A stretch of 64,000 nt of DNA, from assembly GCA_027625915.1 (NCBI GenBank), contig JANTQA010000023.1, forward strand, positions 13,082,001-13,146,000, given 5' to 3'. Positions 47,429 to 60,500 of this stretch are shown piece after piece. Source of the DNA: Anaeramoeba flamelloides. Lineage: Eukaryota; Metamonada; Anaeramoebidae. The translations under genes were made by a program, and so were the position numbers. Below the pieces are notes generated by a model that saw only the letters and a program-made list of their open reading frames with translations, searched no databases and had not been told where the DNA came from. Numbering within the stretch: the stretch's first letter is position 1; every line of letters starts with the position of its first letter.

Positions 47429-48129
47429 CACTACAAGGAAAATTTTTTCAAAAAAAAATCTCTAAAATTTGTATTTTTGAAATACACTCATATAATAAAC
47501 ATTATTATACATAACAATTTTCAATGAGGTTTACAACTTTAATAGATATTAATAGGAATTGAAAAAAAAATGAAATTTTTCAGTAATATTTTTTTCATTT
47601 TTAATTGTAAAATTTTTGAATTTTTTAATTGACTTAGTAGAGAAATAATTTTCAAGTATTTTTTTAATTGTCTAAAAGTAAACATATTTTTGCAATTTGA
47701 AAATAGCCCAAAATATTCCAATCAAAAGATATCGCTAAATTAAATTGAAAATCTGATTTTTTATCTGTTTTTGGAATATTTTTTATCATTTTATTTTTTT
47801 CCATGTTTGAGTTTTTATCTACGTTCCCGGTTTTTTTCTGCAAATTACTTTAACATTTATTTGTTTTTAAATCTTAATGCTCAATCAAAAATTAATTCAT
47901 TTCAACTTTTTCCAATAAAAAAATACCCTGAAAATAGGTGTTTTTTTCAAAAGTCGGTATTTTTGAAAAGGGGGGTATTCAGATTTTCAAGAGTTTAATA
48001 GCTATCCTTTTTTTATTACATAAAATTATGATAACTTTGAAAAATTAATTTATAAAAGAAGTATAACTTAAATCCAATGTATAGTTTAGGCTAACTTTAA
48101 TTTTAGGTATTTAAATTTTCCTTGTAGTG
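47429..48129. mobile_element. CACTA-like non-autonomous element, copy 1
   Basis: Begins CACTACAAGGAAAATTT and ends with the exact inverse, AAATTTTCCTTGTAGTG, so it has 17-base perfect terminal inverted repeats. The CACTA terminus and CACTACAAG ends resemble the CACTA (EnSpm) superfamily. The 701-bp interior has only short open frames and no transposase was recognised. It is followed after seven bases (TACACTA) by a second copy in the same orientation. The usual 3-base target duplication is not evident. Confidence 0.65.
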
Positions 48130-48136
48130 TACACTA

Positions 48137-48839
48137 CACTACAAGGAAATTTTTTTCAAAAAAAAATCTCTAAATTTTGTATTTTTGAAATACACTCATA
48201 TAATAAACATTATTATACATAACAATTTTCAATGAGGTTTACAACTTTAATAGATATTAATAGGAATTGAAAAAAAAATGAAATTTTTCAGTAATATTTT
48301 TTTCATTTCTAATTGTAAAATTTTTGAATTTTTTAATTGACTTAGCAGAGAGATAATTTTCAAGTATTTTTTTAATGGTCTAAAAGGAAACATATTTTTC
48401 AATTTGAAAATAGCACAAAATATTCCAATCAAAAGATATCGCTAAATTAAATTGAAAAACTGATTTTTTATCTGTTTTTGGAATATTTTTTATCATTTTA
48501 TTTTTTTTCCATGTTTGAGTTTTTATATACGTTCCCGGTTTTTTTTCTGCAAATTACTTTAACATTTATTCGTTTTTCAATCTTAATGTTCAATCAAAAA
48601 TTAATTCATTTCAACTTTTTCCAATAAAAAAATACCCTGAAAATAGGTGTTTTTTTTCAAAAGTCGGTATTTTTGAAAAGGGGGGTATTCAGATTTTCAA
48701 GAGTTTAAAAGCTATCCTATTTTTATTACATAAAATTATGATAACTTTGAAAAAATAATTTATAAAAGAAGTATAACTAAAATCCAATATATAATTTAGG
48801 CTAACTTTAATTTTCGGTATTTAAATTTTCCTTGTAGTG
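48137..48839. mobile_element. CACTA-like non-autonomous element, copy 2
   Basis: A second copy in direct orientation, 703 bp, with a 3' end AAATTTTCCTTGTAGTG and a 5' end CACTACAAGGAAATTT, one A shorter than copy 1. It is nearly identical to copy 1 apart from scattered substitutions and single-base indels. The repeat period of 708 bases includes the preceding ACACTA. This suggests either tandem duplication by unequal exchange or insertion of one element next to another's end. Confidence 0.65.
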
Positions 48840-51800
48840 AAGTGGAAACAAAAAATTTCAAAACATTTTTTTGTTTAAGTCTATGAAAAATTATATATAG
48901 AAATGACGAATTAAAGGTATTTAAACACATTTTTTAATAGTTGAGAATGCTCTATCTAGTCTATTTACTGAATAATAGTAACATTTTGATAAAAAAAAAA
49001 AAATAACTTTTTTCTTTTTTTTTTTTTTTTTTTTTTCAAATTCAAATTTTTCAGAAAAAAATACAATATTTTTGGGAAAAAGAAGTTACTCTTAGAAAGA
49101 TACTTTAATGCTAAGAAAAAATTTTTAGTAAAATTTTTTGAAATAAATCAGTTTTTATAATTTTGAAAATTTTTGAGATTTTTTTACTAAGGCTTGAAAA
49201 TTGAAAAATTCAAATTTGATCAAAATTTTAAACATTTTTTTTTTTTCAAATTAAAATCATGTTTAAATAATTTTCAAACATACTGTTAATAAAAATAGAG
49301 ATATTATTTTATTATTTAAAATTTTAATATTCAAACTTTATTTTGATATGAATAGATTTATTATAAATAGAATAAAACCTACAAAAATAGCAAAAAATAT
49401 TTTTTTATTCTTTACTTTTTTATAATAAAAAAAAATAAATACAATAATATTAAAAGGTTTGATAATTGAAAAAAAAATTGAGTGATTTTTTTTTTCTATT
49501 TTGTAATTCCAAAAATAGAATTTTTGAAAAAAAATTGCAAAAAATTGGAAAAAAAATTTTTTTTTTTTTTACTACTTTTTTTTTCCCAATATTCTTAAAA
49601 AATTAAAGATAAAAAAAGTAATTAAAGTAATAAATCATCTGGATACGGGGCAAATAATGTTTTTATTTGTTAAAATTAAGATATGATTCAAAAAAAAATC
49701 TTTTGAAAAATCGAAATAATATTCAAAGTCAAAACTAAAATCATTTTTTTCTCATAATTCGAACTTGTTATTTGTATTTAAAATCCTTACATACTGACAA
49801 AATAGTAAACTCTCAACTTTATTTCATTTTAAACTTTCAAGAAAATCTTCTCATTTTTTCCTATCCACAATAATTATTTTTCTTTTTTACAAAGTAAAAT
49901 TTAACAAACAAACAAAAACAAATAATAATAAAAATAAACAATAAGAATAAAAGTTTAGTTGTGGTTGCGAATTTTGTATGGTGGGGGCGGTGTGTATAAT
50001 TCACAAAGTGAACTGTATTGTATTATTTTTATTTTTATTTTTATTTTATTTTACTTCCTTTCGCAAAGTTGTGTTGGGTTTCGAATTGCTTATTATTATT
50101 ATTTTTTTTTTGAGATTTGTTTGTTTCTTTTTTTTAACTCTTCTTTTATTTATTTCTTAAAAAAACTTAACAACTTTAAACAACCAAGTGAGAGGCTAAC
50201 ATTTCTTCTCGTTCTGATTACCCTTTGTAAATATTTTTTTTTCTCTTTTTCTTGTCTAAACGTATTTTACTCATCCCTCAAAAAAAAAAATAAACAAAAA
50301 TTAAAAGATCCCCAAGCTAGATCATGAAAATTTTATTTTCAAGAATATGAGTGGTTCGAATGTTGTCTTTGAAAAAATGGTTTTGTACTGGGATATTTTG
50401 GATGCTTAATTTTTCAAAAAAAAAAAGAATATTTCAAAAACAACAAATACCAATCGTGCTCATTTCTAGAGCGAATATAAAGTAACTATTTAACCCCACA
50501 TAACAAAACTTTTATCTTTATACCTAATCAAATTTAACCAACTTTCTCTTATTTAACTTTACAGTTCTGTTATTTTTTATACCAATTTTTTTTTTTTTTT
50601 TTGGTTTTATGATTTTCTTTAATTATTTTGACTCTGAATACTTTAACTAATAGGAATAAAAAGATTTTCAAAGACGATTTACAAGATTCCAAATTGAAGT
50701 TGATGAGATTTGTGAGAATCTGGGTTGGAAGAATTTTGAATTTTATCCGAATAATTTTAAATATTTTCACTCTTATTTTTTTACTTTTTGAAAAAACTGT
50801 TTTTTTTTGCAATAAAAGAATAAATATTATGAAAACTTTTAATAACTGGTTTATTTTGTTTTTTAAGTTTGTTGGAATTTTTTAGTTGAGAAAAAAAAGT
50901 GAAAAATTGAGAAAAATTGAATAAAAATAGAATGAACAGCTGCCAAAAAAAAAGTAGATTTTTTTGGAGATGGTGTTTTTCTAGCGATTATGGGCACGAT
51001 AAAAAAATGTTTTTTGAATTTTTAACCTACAAAAAAACCTTTATTATACGTGAGTATTGTTGGCGCACCTCGCACCATAGTAAATATCCAAAAGAAAAGA
51101 AAATAAAATGGATAAAATTTTCGAAATTGTTTAAAAAAATGAATTTTAATTGGAAAAGGAAAATTTCAAAAAAATGAAAAATTGGATTTTCTGGATCAAA
51201 AATATAAATTTTTATAACTTACTTAAAATAACCATCAAAATAATTTTTAATTTGAATTTTAAAGAATTTGGAGTTGTAGAATTTGAACTCAAAAAAAAAT
51301 TTTTTTTTCAAAATCATAGAATTTGATAAAAACATCAAAAAAAAAATTTTTTTTCCGTTATTTATTATTGGCTAATTAGTGAATTGGAGTTGAAAAATAA
51401 CTCAAAAAAATAGAATTAGTTTAGTAAAAAAAGATTACGAAAGTATTAATTTATTTTTTTTAAAAAAATCCAAAAGACTCTAAAAAAAATTTTTTTTTTC
51501 ATTGTAAAAACCCAATGAAAAAATACCTAAAATTCAACTTTTTTTTGATTTTGGGAAATATTTCAAAAAGTACTTCACTGTTTGAACCCGGAAAAATATG
51601 AAAAAATTCTACACAAAAAATAAATGGTATCCGGAGATAAACCATTTTTGAAAATTTTTAAAAATGTTTCCACTTGTGTAGTCTCTATTAATTTTTTTAC
51701 CTAAATTTAATAGAGATTGAGAAAATATTATGACAATTACTTAGATTTGAAAGACCCTGTTTATTTTTTAGAAATTGGTCAAAAAAAAAAAATAATAGAG

Positions 51801-52059
51801 ACTAGTTCCTTAAATTAAAAAAAAAAAACTAAAAAGGCTTTTACTGCGTTCAAAAGAATATAGAACAATCTTTGATTTTACTCAATTTTTTTGAATTCTG
51901 GAAAAGTTAATGGAACTCATAACATGTAGAATTCAACAACTCATTATATGTGTATTAGAATATTTCTTTATTTATTTTGATAGTATCTTTTAAATTTAAC
52001 TTTCTTTTATAAGTTATTATTTGATTAAATTTTATTAAGTTTTACTAAATCAAACAGAA
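48840..52059. other. AT-rich intergenic stretch
   Basis: No gene supported. Long A and T homopolymers abound. An 86-codon open frame at 50917-51177 has somewhat richer composition (WRWCFSSDYGHDKK; REYCWRTSHHSK), but no family was recognised and no splice context is convincing. A second TTAA-type MITE copy lies at about 51677-51813, and a GAATTCTGG-family fragment at about 51845-51910. Confidence 0.5.
51677..51813. mobile_element. TTAA-flanked MITE, piggyBac-like, copy 2 (diverged)
   Basis: Follows the reverse complement of 34158-34337: it shares attttttttacctaaattt, aattacttagatttg, ctgtttatttt and the right end GACTAGTTCCTTAA. An internal segment of about 40 bases is missing and the left terminus has decayed. 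Homology confirms that the two are one repeat family. Confidence 0.55.
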
Positions 52060-53060
52060 ATATAATTTCTAATTTATTTTGAATTTAAACTTGTTTTTAT
52101 TTACTGAAATTATCATATTTTCAATTTTCAATTTTTTTTTGGAAATAGAAATTTGTTTATTTTTATTTTTTTTATAAATTTCATTAACAAATGAATTAAT
52201 AAATGAATTTAAATAATTTATTTTTTTTATTTCATAATTATATATTTCCAAACCATATATCAATTTGGTTCTTGTAAAAAGTTTAAATAATCTAATTTAA
52301 AATTATTATTCAGAGAATTATTATAGAATAATTGTTTTACAGTTGTTGTATGTTTCTTTAGATTTTTTTAAAATTAGATATCAAATATGAAATTTTATCT
52401 AAAAAATACTCGAATATTTAAATTATTTTTAAATCTTTCGAAATAACTTTTTTATCTTTATTTAATTTTAATCCAAATTGAATAATAATTTCATAAATCG
52501 AATTTAATTGTAGATTTACTTGTTTTCTTATTCTCATTAATTATAAGATTAAATCATTTACAAATATTATAAACTGGTTTGTTAATGGTATATTTTTTAG
52601 TAAAGGAAAAAATGTGAAATTATAGTAAATAAAAAAGAGGATAAGGTTTATCCTTGAAATATACTCGTCCTTCATTGAGAATACTTTGTTTAAAAAAAAA
52701 TTTAATAATTTCATTTAAAATAAATTTTTTTATTGTTTCCATAATTATTTTAAAATTAATTGAATAAAAAAAAATTTTTTTACAACCATTATAATATAAT
52801 TTTTATCATTTTTATTTTCATTATTTGATTTTATCATATTATAATAATTTAAGAAGTTTAATACTATAATATAAATATCATTTTTTTTTTCTCAAACCAA
52901 ATTGACATTTATGAATAAATTCCCAAGAATCTTTAAATAGTTTATATAACATTTTTAGAAATGATCTTTGTTTACTTTGGTTAATAGGATTTTGCATATA
53001 ATTTAAAGAAACTACTTTGTTTCCATTTTTTTTTATATAAATAAAATTTATCTTTTTTTA
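52060..53060 (-). mobile_element. Degenerate LINE reverse transcriptase relic
   Basis: On the minus strand, pieces in different frames follow the order of a non-LTR retrotransposon reverse transcriptase. They are CQFGLR near 52900, a QG-x-x-LS-x-x-LF type segment (TLSSFLFTIISHFF) near 52640, a FVNDLIL segment in the place of the catalytic Y/F-x-D-D box near 52560, and LQLNSIYEIIIQFGLKLN just after it. The frame at 52263-52069 continues with a LIYGLEIYNYE segment typical of the region after the polymerase core. Several stops and frame shifts make it inactive. Neither end nor target duplication was located. Confidence 0.5.
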
Positions 53061-53214
53061 TAAAGTAAATCATATTATTCTTATCTGGGTTAATCATCTA
53101 ATTGTTAAATATATTTCCGAATTTTGAAAAAGATTTTTTTTAAAATTCTTCTTTTCAATTGCGTTTCAAATTTTTAAAAAAATACATGACTTACTATATA
53201 CCCTAGTATTTATT

Positions 53215-53770
53215 TTACATGGGTAATTAAAATTTGAAAAAAAAATTAAACCCCAATTCAGAATTTTTAACATTATAAAATTCAATTTTTTTTATAAAAA
53301 AAAAAATCTTTTTTGATTAATTCTCTAACAAATCCCAAATTAGAACCAACTATTAATTGAATTTTTAACAATTGTTTATAAATTACAATACTCACAAAAC
53401 AAAAAATAAATAATTATCAATATATATTAATAATCCGATGTGTTAAAAATTTTGGAGATAGCAAAACAAAAAAAAATGCATTGATAAATCTATTTAAATT
53501 CTATGAGGAATATTGATCAACCAATGGTTAGATAACTATCAGCATATTCAATTTTGATTCTTCTATTTGGAACAACTCAACTTTAACCTACTATCAATCT
53601 GTTGAAAAAAATTCAGGATCGAACGAAACAAGTTACTGTATTGCAAACAATGAAATGAAAACAAAAACTAAAAGATGAAAAAATGATTTTTATATTTTAT
53701 ACAAATCAAAATTATTTCCAATTTGAAAGAAATTGTATTCTTGTGATAGTTTGAACCATTTTTACTGTTT
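53215..53770 (-). repeat. Dispersed repeat, copy 2 (partner at 23160-23690)
   Basis: The reverse complement of this block aligns by eye along nearly all of 23160-23690 with substitutions and small indels. It starts beyond the LINE relic and ends in the AT-rich flank. No coding sequence was recognised. Confidence 0.55.
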
Positions 53771-54375
53771 GGAAAATTTGAATTTTAGTTTATTTGAAAC
53801 AAAGTAGAAATCCTAACCTTTCAAAATTTTCAAATAATTTTAATAGGAATTGCAACAATAATTGTTTATTCAAGATTTCATTTGTTGCTGAGAATACATC
53901 AATTAAAAAATAAATTTAACCTTTTTCAGATAAAATCTTTTTGTTATATAACAAAACAATCATTTGAGTTGAAATTTAATTTTTCAAATAAGAATCAAAT
54001 TATTTTCATTTTAAATATCTAATAATTATTCTCAAAAATAGATAATGAGATGAATATACAATTTCATTATTCAAATGCTTTTATTTATAATTAATTAAAA
54101 TAAAAAAATACTATTAAAAAAAAGCTTATATTGTAAAAAAAGAACGATAAATGAAATGAAAAATTGATGTGTATTTTTTTATTTTAAAAAATTTTTGTTA
54201 TTTTTAACGAAATTAAATTGATCTTTTTTTATGTTGAGATAAATTTTTAAGATAAAAAAAAAAATATTTTAAAATAATTAATTATCTGAAAATTCAGTAA
54301 ATTTTTTATTCAAAAAAAAAAAAATACAAAAAAAATAATTAATTATTTTTAAAGAATAAATCAAAAGATGTAAAA
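53771..54375. other. 3' flank of the giant protease gene
   Basis: AT-rich sequence downstream of the TAA of the minus-strand protease gene, with A-rich tracts near 54257-54340. No gene or clear repeat was recognised. Confidence 0.5.
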
Positions 54376-54503
54376 TTAATCACTTGAATCATCATCATCA
54401 TCATCATCGTCGTCATCATCATCATCATCGTCATCATCATCAGAATCATCATCAGAATCATCATCGTCGTCATCTGAATCATCGTCATCATCAGAATCTG
54501 TAT
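54376..54503 (-). repeat. Asp/Ser-coding triplet repeat at the protease C-terminus
   Basis: Tandem GAT/GAC codons with scattered Ser codons encode roughly forty acidic residues ending at the stop. Mixed GAT and GAC use, with GAA largely absent, points to triplet expansion plus selection for an acidic tail. Confidence 0.8.
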
Positions 54504-57500
54504 CATATTGAACAAGAGAATTCTTTGTTTGTTTAGACGTCTTTAATTCTTTCTTATATTCTGTAATTAAATTATAAAAATATTCACCTAAATCCTTGAG
54601 TTCTTGATTATCGACTTTGGAAAGTACTTCAAAATTATCGTTGATATCGGAAAAATTTTCTAATAAAGATTTCACTAATTTATTATTACTTTTCACCATC
54701 ATTATTTTTAATAAGGTACAAACTCTTATCATAATGGGGAAATTGTTTGATGTAATATCGTTGTCCACTTTAATTAATACTTTGCCAGTTTGTCTAATCA
54801 TTTTTTGACAAAGGCTGTTATGAATATTGCTGACCATAATTGGTATGAGTAAATTGATAAATTGGAAACATACTTGATTTCTAAAAACATCTTCTTTTTG
54901 GCAGGCAGTAATAAGATGTTCGTTTAAAATAGTCTCATTTTCGTCAATTGGGAATTCATTATTTGTATTTTTGTTCATTATTTTCATGAGTAATTGAACA
55001 TAATGTTCATCAAATATTTTTTGTTTATTCTCTTTCTCTTTCTCATTCTCATTCTTGTTCTCGTTCTCGTTCTCGTTCTCATTCTCATTATTCTCCAATT
55101 GTTTTCTTTGAATGGGTGTATATTTCATGAAATAAAGTAACAATTTAACGATATTATCAAAATTATTATTGAAAAGTTGATCATTATTTATTAATTTATT
55201 CAATAAATCGTTAACAAAGGTATTATATTCTTCCATATTTAAATAACTTACTGAATAAGTTTCGCCATATTGTTCGTCACTTGATTTAATTCTTTCCTTT
55301 CTTAATCGGTCAATAATTTTATGATAATTGGGTTCAATATAATCGATTAAAAATGAAACAAAATTAAAAATTAGTTTCATTAAATCCAAATAAATCTTTC
55401 CATTTTCTGTGCCAATAACTGAAATTAATTTAAATAAGTTTTCAAACAATTTCTCTTTTGATTTCCAATTGCTTAAGGTATTTTTTAAAATTAAATTTTC
55501 ATCGGTATCAATTTGATGATATTTTGTGTTTGGCATCCAAGATAATAAATTTTTTAAATATTTCAACACTTTAAAAATGGTTTTGAAGGTTGACTCATTA
55601 CTAGATACGTTATAACGATAAGAATAGGAATTCATTTTTTTAACTTCCTTAACGATATATTTTGAAAAAATATGTAATCCACCTTTTTGACAAAAGTTCA
55701 ATAAATTTTCTTCACTGCTTGTTAAACTTGTAATAATTAATAACATTTGATCAGCTTTGTTCGAAATATATTCCGATAAGGTTGATGTCTTTTTTGATAA
55801 TAACTTTGCAGTGAAATTTTTACAAAATACTGGATCTTTGACAAAGTTATTGAATAATTCATTAATATATTTATAATTCCCATTATCCTTGTCTTCATTG
55901 TTATCGTCATCATTATTATTAGTGTTAGAATAATTGTGATGAGAATAATAATTATAATTATTAGATTTTTTCTTAGTGGCCAATAAAATATTAAAAATGG
56001 CCTTGGTAATTCTTTTCGAATTTTTTAATAGATCTGTAAATTCATTGGAATTATCTGAAAAGACTTTTAATAAATTAACCAAATTGGGGATATATGTCTT
56101 ATTAAAGGTCTCGATCCTATTATCTTGATTATCAAATTTAATATAAAAATTCTTTAATAGTGATCTATTTTCTTCCGTATTAATAATTTTGGTGATTAAA
56201 TTTTGATCTAAATGGATCCACTGATTCCAAAAATGGATCAAATAATTTTTATTTTCATCTTTGGTAAATTGATATTTATTCATTTTCCCATATAATTTCA
56301 AAAAGCTTTCTAAATTTTGATCAATTATTTTTAAATATTCTAATTTCAATTTTTCATATTTACAGCTCTCAAAAAAGTAAATTAAGATTTGGAAATATTG
56401 TTTCAAATCATCTTGAGTTTGGTTGTTGCTATTGTATGAATAATTATTACTATGGTAATTCGAATAATAATTATAACCACTATACTGATTATAATTGCTA
56501 TAATTATTATTATTACTACTACTACTTTCATTGTCACTATTATCGCTTTCTTTATCTTCTGGTAATTTTTCTGTGCTATATAAATTGGGTTCAATACTCT
56601 TTATTAAATCAAAAATTTGTCCAAATAATAAGATTATAGTATTATCATAATTCTCTTCAATGAATTTTTTTTGTAATTCATCGATTATTGATTTTAATAA
56701 TTTCTTTGAAACCTTTCGGAGTTGCTTTTTTGAATCCGAAATCAAAAAATCTTCGAGCCATTTCTCTTTGAAATCTAAAAATACTAATGCAAACCAGGGT
56801 TGCTCACTAATTAGAGTCTTAAATGAACCAAATGGTTCTGATGTTTGATAACTTTTTGATTTTTTTATTAACAAATTTAATAATTTTTCAGCAATCACTT
56901 TTAAGTTTTCATTCGCTGTTTCTGGAATTATCCATTTAATTTTTTCATTCTCTTTTTTATCATTGCCCTTTGCTGATTCATTTTCTTCCTCTACTGGTAC
57001 GTTTTCTTCATCAATATCTTTTTCTTTTTTGTTCTTCATTCTCAGATTTTTCATCATTAATATTTTCGTTTTCGATTTGTTCAACTTTTTCAATTACGTT
57101 TTTAATACCCATTGATTCAAAAAATCATATTCCAAGTTTTAAACACACGCTTTAATTGATAATGATTTGATTTTTTAATTAAGGCAAATACCACATCGAT
57201 CATATTGTTGAGTTGGCCAGGCTCTGATATAATTAATAATTTCATTATCTCTGAAATAATCTCAGAACATTTGTCTAATTTGATTGTTTTTGTCAAAAAT
57301 TTAGTATTAAAAATCATATATTTATCTAAGGGAGAAAATTTAATCTTTGAGTCAACTGTGGTTTCTTCAATTAATAATTTGATCATTTTGCAACTAATTG
57401 ATAATTCTTTTGACATGTTGCTTAAATATCTAGAATTTATTGTCGATCTATTACCAATAATTTTCAATGGTGTTTTTTTTTGTAAAGTGAAGTCAATTAA

Positions 57501-60500
57501 CAAAGTAATTGTATTTAATTCAAGTAAAAATTTTTTAATAATTGGATTGCTTTTGATAATTTTTTTTAAATATTTTAGATACTCTGAATAAATTTTATAA
57601 TAATTCATAATGTTTGGTAAATAGCTTATAAAATAAATAATGAATTTACTAATTGATGAATTCCATTGTATTCCATTAATATTTTGCTTTTCATTGTTAT
57701 TTTCATTTTCCTTAGAATTGGAGTTAGAGTTCGAATTGTTCTGAGAATTTTTAGAAGTGGAAGTAAAAATCTTATTAAATAAAATATTAATATAATTATA
57801 GGAATGATTATTAAATCCTTCTTCGTCTTTAATAATTAATTCAGAATCTGTATTTATTATTTTGCTTAATAAGATAATGTCCTTTTCAATTAATTCGATA
57901 GTTGATTTTTTATTTATTTCATGTTGGATTGAGCTTATTATGATTTTCATAAATTCTTCACGGGTATTGGAATCCGTACAATTAAAAAATATTTGATTCA
58001 AGAGTCCACTTTCCTTAATACTTAATTGTTCTAACAACCAACCAGAGGTGTCTGATTTTATTAATAATTCTTGTAATTTCTTGATCCATTCTTGGATTTT
58101 ATTTTCAGATTCTGTTGTTGGTCCCAAAATTTTTAGTATAAATTGGATAAAAACTTTTGCTGATAATAATTCAATTTCTTGATAATCTTTTTGATCATTT
58201 TCCTTTTTTGAATTAATTAGCTGTTGATTATTTTCATTTTCTTTAATTGTGGTTCCCTTGTTTGCTAATTCAACGATAAAATTATAATAAGATTTATTTA
58301 AAATCTTTTTATTTACCGAGCTGTTTGTATTTTCTTTCAATTTATCTAAAAATAATTTGCTTGAACTTTGAGATGGTACAAATTTTGGCCATGTTTCTTT
58401 CTCCTTTTTCGGCAAGGTATCCTTTCGTTGATATAATAGCATGTAGGCAGAATAACTTTTATTGCCAGATCCTCTATATTTGTACATTGAAGAAGAAGAA
58501 TAATTAGAATAATAGTTACTGCTTGTGCTTTGTGAATATGGCCCACCAAAGCAATCAGAATCCAATTTTTCCGAATCATATTTACTCACGCTGTAGTCAT
58601 TACATTTTAACCATTTATTGTTTGTATAAATTGGTTGGTCCTTTCTAGATTCCCTTTCTCGTACAAAGGAATAATAATGGCCATATTCAGCTGTTCCAGA
58701 ATGTTCAATAATACCGACTAATTCGTAATCATAGCAAGTGTTTGGGGTTTCGTATTCTTCGATGTTTTGAAGATTTCGTTTTTCTTCACTCATAATACCT
58801 TCTCGGGTATATTTATATACATTCAGCTCCTCGGGAAATTCATAACGATCATCTACTTTATACCTTTGTAAGGTTTGCATATTGAATTCAAATCTTTTTA
58901 AATGCAAAATTAAAACTCTTGGTAGAGTATGGAAACAAGTTCTTTTTAATGCATCAACTTTTTTGCCCAACACTTCCGAATAATATTGATTATCGCCAGT
59001 TAACATATCACCAGAAATAAATTGATCTAATGATTCATAAATATTGTTTTTTTTTATTACATCTAAAGAGATCGTATAAAAATCTTGACACCTTTCAGAT
59101 ATATAGCCAGATTCTAAGGCAATAATTTGTCCAGAAGTCTTGCCTGTAAATATATCTTTTAAAAAGTTTTTTTTCTTCTTTTTCTTTTAAATGTTCCTCA
59201 ATTTTGCTAAATAATCTGTTTAAAAATTCATAACAATCTTCTTGCACTGATGGGTTTATTGGTTTACCATCCCAATCAGTAAAGGATTTGCAGAATTTCC
59301 TCGTGTTTACTCCAAAGCCATTTCCTTTCCACAATTCTCCAAATATATTCTGTAATTCAAAATAAAAATTCAAGTTGTCTGTTTTTTTCTCTTTCGTTCC
59401 AATTCCGTTTTGATCGTCTTTGTCATTTTTAGTGCCCATGCTTTGTTGGTTATTATTTTCATCATCTATTAATTTTTCTTCAATCATTAATAAAGATTTC
59501 CTAAATTCTGGGGTATGAAATAATTGTTGTAATAAAGAATTCATATAGCAAGTTGCACCTAAATTTACCAAGCCGATATAATCAACTTTTGATTTTCTCA
59601 TTTGGTAATGGTAACTTTGCTTTTTTTCTGTTTTTTTTTTAGGTGGAATTTCAATTTCGTTTTGGAATTTATATAATAGTCTAGCCAATTTTAAAAAGTT
59701 ATCTGGGTTGTCTTTAATTAATTCTAATAATAATAAATAAACCATTTTAAATGATTTTTCTGTTTTGCATTTTGGCCCTTCGTAATTTATTTCTTTTTCT
59801 TTTTCTTTTACTTCGATCATTTTATTTCCTTCATTCATTTTATTTTCTTTTTCAATATTTTCTTTTTCAATATTTTCTTTTTCTTTTTCTTTTCCAGTAT
59901 TTTCTTTTTCTTTTTCTTTTTCATCGTTATTAATTTGAATAGTAAATAAACAGTCATTAAATAAAAATTCAATTAAATTTAATTCATTTGATTTTTCTCT
60001 ATAAATTGGATCGTTTTTACATAATATTACCAAAATTTTCATCAGGCCAATTAAAGTATTATCGGATTGATCTAATTCACTGCTTCCTTGTTCAATGATT
60101 GGTCTCTTAATTAGTATTTCAACAGATTCTTCAAAGATTTTGTTAAAATTAAAATTTTTTTCTTTATTGTTTTGAAAGATTAAATTTATTAACAAGCTAA
60201 GTAATTCTAAAAAGCTTCCAACTTCGCCAATTTCCTCTTCTCCTTTAACTTCTTTGTTTTGATCATTTATTTTGTCATTCTCTTCCATTTCGATTTCCAT
60301 TTCCTTTTCATTATGAATTATTTTTTTAATTAGTTTTTCCTTTTGTTTTTCTTGGTCTTTTTCAAGCTCATCAATATCATTATCATTTTCAATAGTGATC
60401 CCAGATTTTTCAAAAATATCTTGATATTCAAAAAAAATGTCAATTAATACAGTTAATAGTTTTTCACTGGTTTCTAAATCTTTTAAACAAATTCTATATA

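Noticed and set aside
49959-50327. 122-codon open frame rich in Phe, Ile and Tyr
   Set aside because: The sequence is dominated by T homopolymers and atttttattt repeats; the hydrophobic composition is what AT-rich junk gives, and no family is recognisable.
50917-51177. 86-codon open frame with Trp, Cys and His residues
   Set aside because: It is slightly richer in composition than its flanks and may be a transposon relic, but no domain could be recognised on either strand; not supported as a gene.
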